NCBI RefSeq assembly: GCF_900155865.1
Contig: NZ_LT707006.1
Span: forward strand, 4,633,779 to 4,697,778
Length of the DNA stretch: 64,000 nucleotides
Direction: 5' to 3'
DNA from: Bacteroides bouchesdurhonensis
GTDB lineage: Bacteria; Bacteroidota; Bacteroidia; Bacteroidales; Bacteroidaceae
The notes under the pieces are model-generated. The model searched no databases. It saw only the letters and a program-made list of their open reading frames with translations, and was not told the origin of the DNA. This document shows, piece by piece, positions 28,316-37,500 of this stretch. Position numbers and translations under genes: made by a program. Each line of letters begins with the position of its first letter. The first letter of the stretch is position 1.

Positions 28316-31300
28316 TTACTTTGTCAAAGAGGAAGATACTTCCACTATTGTCGAAGCAGAACGAGATACATATTCCGGTGCATAAGCACACTGTATGATA
28401 GCTAAACCCGTTTCATATATACCTTCACGACTCACACGATAACTATGCTCGAGTACATAAACTCCTTTTACTAAATGATCGAAGAAGAAGTTGGTGGAAG
28501 CGTCTTTGATATCAATATAATAACCAAATCCATTACTCCAATTATAGCAGGAAATATTGTCAATCGGTTCAAAACATGCACCACGCTGATCTTTCAACTG
28601 AATAAAATCCATCGAACGACTAACATGAATACTCAAACGAGAAACGACTCTGTCACCCACTTGAAGAATCGTATTCTTAGTGATTAGCTGTAACTGAGTC
28701 GTATCATTTACGATACGCTCTACATACAGCTGTTTACGTACATTTAATTCTCCACCTTGTTGTTTTACATCACGAATAGGTGATTCATATTCGGCGTAAA
28801 CAGCTCCCCAGGCTATACCTGCGTTTTTCTTTTCCACCTTAATGTTACGAGCATCAACTACATTCTTTTGAGTAAACGAATGCTTGATATATCCTAGTCC
28901 TGGAACAGTGGTCTTATTGGGAAAATTTGTTTCCAAAACTTTATTAGCTATTGTAATCCGCGTATCTCCCTGATTATCGAGTAAATTAGTCCCCTTCATC
29001 AGCAAAGCATAAACAGCGTCAGCACTTGCTATTGAAGAATCCCATTGCCGAATTTGTTTCTGTTTCAACAGCCAGAGTTTCATTTCTTCCACAATTGCAT
29101 CGTTACCACCAGCCAATGACAAGGCTTCCATTACATCAACATGTGCCTGAACTTTCACACTACTCCAAGCATACGAACTTTCATTGAAAGCAAAGAACAT
29201 ACCCTGTTCATCCGTTCTTGTGAGATGTTCTTTCAGTGAAGCAATAAACTCCTGCGCTTCCTTCATTCTTCCTTCCTTAATCAATATGATTGCGGCAATA
29301 GCTTTAGTATCCATCGAAGAAGATGAAAGCAGTTCACCTACTCGTGACAAATAATGAGCATACGCTGCTCTATTGGCAACTGGAACTTCCTCTCCTGAGA
29401 TAGCGATCAGATACAGATAATCCAGAATATCTCTTGAAAGACCTGTATACTTCACTCCGTTTTTCCAATTCTTAAGAAGGCTTTTATATTCTTCCAGAAC
29501 AGATTGATGGAGATAGTGGAAAGCTCTTTGTTGCATTTGCAATGCAGTATCAGGCAGTTTCTCACCAGTCAGCATAGCCAGACGAGAATTTAATTTTATT
29601 ATATAAGTAGAGATATAACGACTACCTTCCATACCCTTATACCACGACCAATAGCCATATTTTTGCAAACCCTTTAATCTCGACAAAGCTACACTATTAT
29701 TACTACGAATATTATTCAAATCAAACAAAGTAGCTATCCGTTCTTTCTGTTGCTCTTCCGTTTGAGCTTCGAACATCCAGGGAGATTCAGAGAGAAGAAT
29801 GTTTTTTACCTCCTGATTCTTTTGCAAGTTACTCAGGAAGGTTTCTTTAGTTCCACCTTGCAGTTTCCAACTATCGAATATAGCCTTTATACGTGGCTGA
29901 CTATTCACAATATAGGCAGCCAATGTATTCGAGTAGTAAGCAGTAGCCCAGGAAATAGCGTTATCATCTGTAGGAAGTGCCAGTGAAGGTAATGCTTGAA
30001 CAGCATACCAAGACGGATTACCTGTAAATTCAATCGTTAGTCTACGATCAGTAGCTGAGGCACAATGATGATTAAACAGACTATCAAGTGAGAAAGTACG
30101 TGTTTCTTCTCCACGAATAGGCATTGGAAGAGCCTCAACCAAATGTTCTTTATTGCTTAATACCGGAAGTAATTGTTGTTCGCCATCACTAAAGGTTCCA
30201 CTATCAGCTATCATTCGACACCCTAAGACTTCGTACTTATCACTTACATTAAATAAGAAGTTCACACCGACTATCTTTCCTGCTTCTATAGTAAACTTCT
30301 GCTTCTGCGTATATATTACCTTATCCGTCATCGGATCAAAAAGAATCATGCTTACTGTTCCCGATTGAACCTTACCCGTCATATTAGAGATAGAAGCAGC
30401 AATGGAAGTCCTGTCTCCCACACGTACAAAACGCGGGAGATTCGGAATCAGCATAAACTCTTTACTCGTTGTAGCCACACTATCCAATGTGCCCAGTATC
30501 ATCTCTTTGGTATGAGAATAACCCCGGAAATTCCAACGCGTCAAGCTTTCAGGCATTGTGAATGAGAAAGAAACTTCTCCCCGTTCGTTGGTACGAAGCT
30601 GTGGATAGAAAAATGCGGTTTCGGAAAGGTTGGTACGAATATTTGCTGTTGTTTCAGGTAGCATTCCTGCCTCCTCTACGGAAACATTACTATCATTCTT
30701 TGATTGTGCCGACATGAGCTTAGCAATATCTATGGTTGATGTCGCCCCTGTCATAGATATCATCTTCCGTTTTTCATAGGGTGCATAATTTATCTCATAT
30801 ATCATACATTCTTCAAAAGGTTCCTCCAAAGAATAAGATGACGACTGGTCTGCAAAATGATCATAAGCTATCGCCGGAACTTTAAGATAATTAGTTTTTC
30901 CTATATACTGAAACAAATTATCCTGAAAAGCATAGTGATCCCAATAAGCACTTGGTAAATTCCTTCCATAATACAAACCAAAGTTCATTCCCCTACTCCA
31001 TATTTTATCTAACGAAGCATCATACATAGTTGCTAACATTTCTGCATTAGCAGCTTTACCCTGTGGAGTTTTGACTGTTAATTTCCATTCTTCTTTTTGT
31101 CCGGGACACAACCTATCACGAAATACATCCCATTTCATTGTCAGCTTTTCATTTGGTTTTCGCTTTACTAGTTTTACACTTCCTTGATGTACTTTTCCAT
31201 CCTCCACCACACAAAGATTTACAACAATACCATCGCCATAATTTGACTGATAAGGATACTCAAAACGGACTATAGAATCAGATAAATTTAACTTCCTACT

Positions 31301-34018
31301 CTCCAGCAATCCCGTATTAGCGAACACATCCATTAGTACATAAGCATCTCTATTCGACGAACCTACATAGAATACAGCCGGATGTGTTTCATCAAACTTC
31401 GTTTCATGTTCATAAATCCATATCGGAATTTGAATCGGCGGATGTTTATCATCTTTAGAGAAAAGAACCGTATTCGCTTCAGCAGTCATTTCTTTACCTC
31501 GATTGTCTATGACAGACATTTTCAACTTATAGGCCCCAGAAGGAACGTTTTTCCAGTCTACCATCATTTCTCTGTTGGAAATGAATGTTCCTGTTATTAC
31601 CGGAGTTTGCTCTAATTCATTTTTAAATTGATCCTTTACGCGATATAAACGATAGGTTCCCTCGACTTCTATTAACTGTCCATTCAAATTTTGTGTTTCA
31701 AGCACGAGTTTCACCGAATCATCCTTACAGTTCTTTTCAGCCAAAGCAACTTCTAGATTCATCGAACGACTTCCTGCTGACACTGTATAGGTAGCCGTTT
31801 GAGTCTCACCGGCTGCATTACTAACTTTTACTTTTATATCATAGCAATAGTATACCTTTTCATCTTTCTCATAATATTTGTTCCCGTCCAATCGTACCGG
31901 AATACTAAATCTACCATTCTTGTCTGTAATCACTTCACCGAAAACTATATTTCTATGATCGACAACTGTCCAAGTCTCATAAGTTGAATAACTTATACTA
32001 TAGGAAACAGTAGCATTCCGTAACAAAACGCCATTATAAGTTTGTACTTTTCCTTGTACTTGAACTTCATCTCCTAATCGATAGCTATTTGGCTGCTTTT
32101 CAAAAGTAATGTCAAATGTAGGACGTTTATATTCTTCCACCCGAATGATTCGGCTTCCTGCCGGTGTAACTAACTTGAAATCACCATTCCGACAAACAGA
32201 AGGAATTATAAATTCTGTAGTAAATGAACCAAACTCATTGGTTTGCAGTATCTTCTTCCCCACTTCCTGATGATTGGCATCCTTTAAAGATACTGTATAT
32301 TCTTTATTCGGAACCACATGAGCCGAATCCATCTTTTGGTTGTAAACAATTCCTTTCACATATACAGTTTGCCCGGGACGATATAAGGAACGATCAGTCA
32401 GTAATACGATATTTTCTCTTATTTTATTATCTGTATTACTCCCAAAACCTCTACCCTTGTAAATTTCTTGTTTAGGCATAGCCATATCATCGTCTTTGGT
32501 TGCTATCAGATACTTATATTCTGATTTCCAAGGAAACACGACCTCTCCTTGCAACCCGGTAGTGAATTGCTGCAAAGTTTTATCATCTTTGTCATAAAGC
32601 GTAATGCACGCATTGGGAATAGGTTGCCCCGTCTTTATATCAAGTACCACAACCTCCAATTGTTTTTCCGATATACTACGAGTCAATACCTTAAGCCTTG
32701 TCACTATCAATTCTTTCTCAACGTCTTCCACTTCAGAGTTGTCAGGAACAATACACATCCTGTACTTACCCACTTGTTCAGGAACCTTGAGTGTAAAAAC
32801 AGTATCTTGGGAAAGATAATTTTCCGGACGAACGACTGAATAATGTTGCTCCGACATCAACTTCTCTGCCAGATAAAGCCGGACAGTAAAGCCATCTATA
32901 TTTTTATGAGAAGCCCTGATTTTTGTCTCTCCTCCCGGAAAAGCAGCCTGTAATGCCCACACTGCCAAAGAAGGAAGTAGAATCGATTTACGAAGATTCT
33001 TCAAGTCATTCACTCTACGATATTTGGGATACAGCTGAATGGCTTCATCGCAAAGTTGCATAGCCATTGCCAATTGATTCTTTTCTATTAAATATTCGAC
33101 TTCTGTCACATATATTTCGGCACAAACATCGAATGATTTATAATCCTCAATCAGTTTATTTAGTTTTGCAAGATATGGGTGCTGAACCAACCCTGCCAGT
33201 CCCTCCTTCTCATTGATAGTCAGAGAATCAATTCCATATTCATTCATGGGACGTTGGCGTTTCAAATAACTTAAGTAGGTTAATATATAACCTTCTTTAT
33301 CATCCTCTCTTTGATAAACAGAAAACATGTTTTCATAAAGCCTCAGAATATTCAGTTTTATCTTTTCTTCCTCTCTAGAAAATCTCATGATTTTACTTAA
33401 AGCATCAATACTACGAAAGGCCAACAGGTGATACATATTATGATGATAATATTCACTTGTCTCACCTAATTCTACAAAAGGAGTATAACCGTAGGAAGGA
33501 GTTTTCAGCAACAATACCGAATCCTCCATCGACTTGCGAGTATGTAATTTGACGCTTTCTATGAACATTCTTTCTGTCCATTCGCGCATATCTGCCGGAA
33601 CTTCTCCAACAATATCTTCCCGATCACGAAGTTGTCTCTGATTTTTTTCTACATAATCCGCATAGATTCCTGCAATCAAAGAATGTAAAATGGCGCGGTC
33701 CATGGGTATATCTGTCTGTTGAGCCCACTGCTCCAGACCTTGCAAACCAACATAAAAGCTATCAGGAACAATTATATCACGATATTTCATCCGCCACATA
33801 TAGGCTTTTAGCATTTGCGGAGAATTCTTTTCTTTCTCTCCCTTCCGATAGATTACATCCGTCAGCTTTACCACAGTTTCGGGCAAACTTTTCTCTTCTG
33901 CTTGCTCCACCTGTTTCCACAATTTTTTGTAAGTCTGTGCTTGTACGCATGGGATACTTATCAGACATAGCAGTATTCCCATGCCAATCTGTCTTAGCTT
34001 CATAAATTGTGTTTTCAT
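28316..34018 (-). CDS. Alpha-2-macroglobulin-like protein, paralog 3
   Basis: A 1,900-aa paralog. Met1 gives a slightly longer N-terminus than paralogs 1 and 2; Met6 is an alternative. Type I signal peptide (ending CVQAQ), helical region, MG2 motif LTDRSLYRPGQTVYVKG (about 537), variable segment (about 1000-1120, containing ISMTGATSTIDIAKLMSAQ), A2M core (ETAFFYPQLRTN about 1129), and pseudo-thioester LPTDDNAISWATAYYSN (about 1344) with no CxEQ. Its A2M core is closest at the DNA level to paralog 2, while the N-terminal and central parts are clearly diverged. Confidence 0.88.
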   Translation of the reverse strand: MKTQFMKLRQIGMGILLCLISIPCVQAQTYKKLWKQVEQAEEKSLPETVVKLTDVIYRKGEKEKNSPQMLKAYMWRMKYRDIIVPDSFYVGLQGLEQWAQQTDIPMDRAILHSLIAGIYADYVEKNQRQLRDREDIVGEVPADMREWTERMFIESVKLHTRKSMEDSVLLLKTPSYGYTPFVELGETSEYYHHNMYHLLAFRSIDALSKIMRFSREEEKIKLNILRLYENMFSVYQREDDKEGYILTYLSYLKRQRPMNEYGIDSLTINEKEGLAGLVQHPYLAKLNKLIEDYKSFDVCAEIYVTEVEYLIEKNQLAMAMQLCDEAIQLYPKYRRVNDLKNLRKSILLPSLAVWALQAAFPGGETKIRASHKNIDGFTVRLYLAEKLMSEQHYSVVRPENYLSQDTVFTLKVPEQVGKYRMCIVPDNSEVEDVEKELIVTRLKVLTRSISEKQLEVVVLDIKTGQPIPNACITLYDKDDKTLQQFTTGLQGEVVFPWKSEYKYLIATKDDDMAMPKQEIYKGRGFGSNTDNKIRENIVLLTDRSLYRPGQTVYVKGIVYNQKMDSAHVVPNKEYTVSLKDANHQEVGKKILQTNEFGSFTTEFIIPSVCRNGDFKLVTPAGSRIIRVEEYKRPTFDITFEKQPNSYRLGDEVQVQGKVQTYNGVLLRNATVSYSISYSTYETWTVVDHRNIVFGEVITDKNGRFSIPVRLDGNKYYEKDEKVYYCYDIKVKVSNAAGETQTATYTVSAGSRSMNLEVALAEKNCKDDSVKLVLETQNLNGQLIEVEGTYRLYRVKDQFKNELEQTPVITGTFISNREMMVDWKNVPSGAYKLKMSVIDNRGKEMTAEANTVLFSKDDKHPPIQIPIWIYEHETKFDETHPAVFYVGSSNRDAYVLMDVFANTGLLESRKLNLSDSIVRFEYPYQSNYGDGIVVNLCVVEDGKVHQGSVKLVKRKPNEKLTMKWDVFRDRLCPGQKEEWKLTVKTPQGKAANAEMLATMYDASLDKIWSRGMNFGLYYGRNLPSAYWDHYAFQDNLFQYIGKTNYLKVPAIAYDHFADQSSSYSLEEPFEECMIYEINYAPYEKRKMISMTGATSTIDIAKLMSAQSKNDSNVSVEEAGMLPETTANIRTNLSETAFFYPQLRTNERGEVSFSFTMPESLTRWNFRGYSHTKEMILGTLDSVATTSKEFMLIPNLPRFVRVGDRTSIAASISNMTGKVQSGTVSMILFDPMTDKVIYTQKQKFTIEAGKIVGVNFLFNVSDKYEVLGCRMIADSGTFSDGEQQLLPVLSNKEHLVEALPMPIRGEETRTFSLDSLFNHHCASATDRRLTIEFTGNPSWYAVQALPSLALPTDDNAISWATAYYSNTLAAYIVNSQPRIKAIFDSWKLQGGTKETFLSNLQKNQEVKNILLSESPWMFEAQTEEQQKERIATLFDLNNIRSNNSVALSRLKGLQKYGYWSWYKGMEGSRYISTYIIKLNSRLAMLTGEKLPDTALQMQQRAFHYLHQSVLEEYKSLLKNWKNGVKYTGLSRDILDYLYLIAISGEEVPVANRAAYAHYLSRVGELLSSSSMDTKAIAAIILIKEGRMKEAQEFIASLKEHLTRTDEQGMFFAFNESSYAWSSVKVQAHVDVMEALSLAGGNDAIVEEMKLWLLKQKQIRQWDSSIASADAVYALLMKGTNLLDNQGDTRITIANKVLETNFPNKTTVPGLGYIKHSFTQKNVVDARNIKVEKKNAGIAWGAVYAEYESPIRDVKQQGGELNVRKQLYVERIVNDTTQLQLITKNTILQVGDRVVSRLSIHVSRSMDFIQLKDQRGACFEPIDNISCYNWSNGFGYYIDIKDASTNFFFDHLVKGVYVLEHSYRVSREGIYETGLAIIQCAYAPEYVSRSASTIVEVSSSLTK

Positions 34019-34076
34019 TGTTTTAATAAATGTCTTACTCTAGATTAACAAAGAAAAGAAATTAAATTCAGAAAAT

Positions 34077-34098
34077 TAAGCTTTTTAGTTAAAATAAT
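34077..34098 (-). promoter_or_regulatory. Conserved upstream motif of A2M paralog 3
   Basis: AAGCTTTTTAGTTAAAATAAT-type sequence, 59 bases upstream of the start. It is the most diverged of the four copies but at the same distance as in paralog 2. Confidence 0.4.
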
Positions 34099-34200
34099 CA
34101 TTGAAGTGAGAATCTCCTAGAGTTTATTTTGATTCTTCACTATGTTTAATAGGTTGTTGGTTGTCACATATTAAGAGAAAAGTTATTCTTGCCCTATTAT

Positions 34201-34244
34201 AAACTTCCTTTTGATTAAGAGTAAACTTTCTTTTGATTAAGAGA
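34201..34244. repeat. Two 22-bp tandem repeats
   Basis: Two 22-bp units (34201-34222 and 34223-34244) share the core CTTTTGATTAAGAG and differ at two positions. A partial copy of the same core (ATTAAGAGA at 34170) lies exactly 44 bases before the next, in phase. Confidence 0.8.
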
Positions 34245-34247
34245 AAT

Positions 34248-34335
34248 CTATAATTGCAAGTTCTGTTTTTACAAATGCAACTTGCGTTTGTGTAAATGCA
34301 AGTTGCGTTTGTAAAAACAAAACTTGCGTTTATAG
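34248..34335. repeat. 88-bp near-perfect inverted repeat with internal 21-bp period
   Basis: The two 44-base arms pair with only two mismatches; the other non-Watson-Crick pairs are G-T wobbles when read as plus-strand RNA. Within it, AAGTT/AACTT-centred units start at 34258, 34279, 34300 and 34321, exactly 21 bp apart, built around the 9-bp palindrome GCAASTTGC. It lies 230-317 bases upstream of A2M paralog 3. Confidence 0.8.
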
Positions 34336-34471
34336 TTTGATTCCGATCTAAAGAAAGATTAGTATTAGAGAACAGGAAGTTTATCACTAATAGACAGTAA
34401 CTTGTTTATTAATGAACATTCTTTAAAGATATAGTCATTATAGTGACAAGAGACTACACATACTATGATAT

Positions 34472-34512
34472 ATAAAAAGTGAGGATAACACTCATAAGCA
34501 TTATCCTCACTT
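34472..34512 (-). terminator. Rho-independent terminator of A2M paralog 4
   Basis: Perfect 12-bp stem AAGTGAGGATAA / TTATCCTCACTT with a T-run on the minus strand, 48 bases past the paralog 4 stop. Confidence 0.85.
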
Positions 34513-34559
34513 AAATAGTTTATTAATTCACTTTACAGGTTTGAAAACCTATAGCAACT

Positions 34560-37500
34560 CTATTTCTCAGCAGAAGAAGACACTACCACCTCCGTTGAAG
34601 CCGAATGTGAAGCATACTCCGGTGCATAAGCGCATTGTATGGTAGCCAAGCCTGTTTCATAAGTACCTTCGCGAGTGACATAATAGCTATACTCCAATAC
34701 ATAAGCTCCTTTTCCCAAATGATCGAAAAAGAAATTGGTAGAAGCATCTTTGATATCGACATAATAACCGATACTATTATCCCAGCGATAACCGGAAATA
34801 TTGCCAACCGGTTCGAAACATGCACCACGTTGATCTTTCAACTGTACGAAGTCCATCGGACGATCAACACGAATACTCAAACGGGAAACCACTTTATCGC
34901 CTACCTGAAGGTTGGTCTTTTCTGTGACAGGCTGTAGCTGGGGTACATTATTTACGATACGCTCTACATATAATCGTTTCTCTACATTCAACGCTCCGCC
35001 CTGCTGCTTCACGTCACGAATCGGTGATTCATACTCGGCATAAGCTGCTCCCCATGCAATACCCTGATCTCGCTTTTGTACCTTAATAGTACGGGCATTG
35101 ACCACGTTCTTTTGAGTAAACGAACGCTTAATGTATCCCAATCCAGGAACAGTTGTTTTACTCGGAGAAATAGTTTCCAACACTTCGTTAGCTATTGTTA
35201 TCCGGACATCGCCCTGATTATCGAGAAGGTTCATTCCTTTCATCAGCAATGCATAAATCGCATCCACACTGGCTACGGGAGATTTCCATTGTTGAGTTTG
35301 CTTCTGTGCCAGTAACCAAAGTTTCATTTCTTCTACAATTGCTTCATTACCTCCAATGAGTTCCAGTGCCTCCATCACATCCACATGAGTTTGAATCTTC
35401 ATGCTACCCCAATCAAACGGATTTTCATTGAAAGCAAAAGACATACCTTGTCCATCTGTCTTTGTCAAATGCTCTTTCAAGGAAGCAATGAACTCTTGTG
35501 CTTCTTTCTTACGTCCTGCCTTATCAAGCACGACAGCTGCAAGAGCTTTCATCTTCATTGAAGAAGATGGGAGCAATCCCCCCACTCTGGACAGGAAATA
35601 ATCATAAGCAGCCTTGTTGGCGTCAGGAACTTTTTCGCCTGAAATCGCAATCAGATACAGATAGTCCAACATATTACCTGGAAGGCCTGTCATTTTCATC
35701 CCTGCTTTCTGCGCTTCGAGAGTAGCTTGGTATTCTTCTAAAGCTAATTTATGAAGATAGATGAAAGCATCTTGCTGCATCGCTAAAGCTAATTCGGTCG
35801 GTTTATCTCCTGTTAGCATAAACAAGCGGGCATATAATTCCATGATATAGGTAGTGACATACAAACTTCCGTTCATGCCTTTATACCACGACCATGCTCC
35901 ATCACCGTTTTGCAAATTTTGCAACCTCCTCAAAGCAGCAGAGTTATTGCTGAGAATATTATTCAGATCGAACAGGGTAGCGATACGTTCTTTCTGTTGT
36001 TCTTCCGTTTGCGCTTCAAGTATCCAAGGTGATTCGGAAAGAAGGATATTCTTCACTTCCTGGTTCTTTTGCAGATTACTAAGGAACGTTTCTTTCGTCC
36101 CCCCCTGCAATTTCCAGCTATCGAATACAGCTTTGATACGAGGCTGACTATTCATGATGTAAGCAGCCAATGTATTTGCATAGTATGCATTCGCCCAGGA
36201 AATAGCATTATCATTGGTCGGAAGACTCAATGAAGGTAATGCCTGAATAGCATACCAAGACGGATTACCTGTAAATTCAATCGTCAGCTTACGGTCTGTA
36301 GCCGTTGCACTATGGTGATTGAAAAGACTATCGAGTGAGAAAGTACGAGTCTCTTCTCCGCGTATAGGCATAGGAAGAGTTTCAATCAAATGTTCTTTAT
36401 TACTAAGTACGGGAATCAATTGCTGTTCACCATCACTAAACGTTCCGGTATCAGCTATCATGCGGCAACCTAAGATACTATATTGATCGTCTACAGTGAA
36501 CTGGAAGTTTACACCGATTGTCGCTCCCGCCTCGACTTTAAATTCCTGTTTCTGGGTACTTACTATCTTATCCGTCATCGGATCAAAGAGAATCATGCTG
36601 ACCGTTCCCGATTGCACCTTTCCTGTCATATTAGAAATAGAAGCAGCAACAGAAGTTTGATCTCCTACACGCACAAAACGCGGAAGATTGGGAACAAGCA
36701 TAAATTCTTTGCTGGTTACAGTTTCTCCATCCAATGTCCCCAACATCATATTCTTTGTATGAGAATATCCGCGGAAGTTCCAACGAGTCAGACTCTCGGG
36801 CATCGTAAATGAGAAAGAAACTTCTCCTTGCTCATTGGTACGGAGTTGAGGATAGAAGAAGGCTGTTTCGGCAAGGTTGGTACGGATATCATCAGTTACC
36901 GGAGAGATGGTTTCTCCCTCTGCCTGCAATATTCCTGGAACATTTCCTGCGAGATCATCCTTTAAACTGCTGCTTCGAGTAGTTACAACCGATTCTTCGA
37001 GCACTGATCCTGTCATTTTCTTTGAAAATTTAGCTCTGTTCTGTTGTGATGGAGATGCGATTCCTCTTATCCAGAATTCCCCAACACCTTGCCCCGGCGC
37101 CGCTGGAATTGATGAGGATGGTACTATCACAAAATGATCATATTCGAATGAAGGTACTTTGAACAGTTTTTTATCCCACTCATATTCAAACCAAATAGAG
37201 GAAGTAAAATTATCCATCCAACTTATATATGGAAGATTCCGGTAATGGAACACATTGAACGTTTGCCCTTGTTTCCATATCTTGTCCAAAGAAGCGTCAT
37301 ACATTGTGGCAAGCATTTCTGCATCCGCACCTTTTCCTTGAGGATTCTTAATTGTCAGTTTCCATTCCTCTTTCTGCCCGGGACGTAACTTATCACGGAA
37401 TACCTCCCATTTCATATCCAGTTTTTCATCCAATGAACGTTTCGACAACCCAACTCTTTCCTGATAGACTTGTCCATCCCTTACCATATATATATTTACA

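Larger units (their letters stand above)
34019..34559. other. Intergenic region between A2M paralogs 3 and 4
   Basis: 541 bases with no credible gene. It contains the paralog 3 upstream motif, a phased 22/21-bp repeat array that folds into an 88-bp hairpin, and the terminator of paralog 4. An 87-codon open frame across the repeats is rejected as an artefact of repeat composition. Confidence 0.65.

Noticed and set aside
34124..34387. 87-codon minus-strand open frame
   Set aside because: It runs through the phased repeats and the hairpin; the Thr-Asn-Ala-Cys-type repetition reflects the DNA repeat, and nothing resembles a protein domain.
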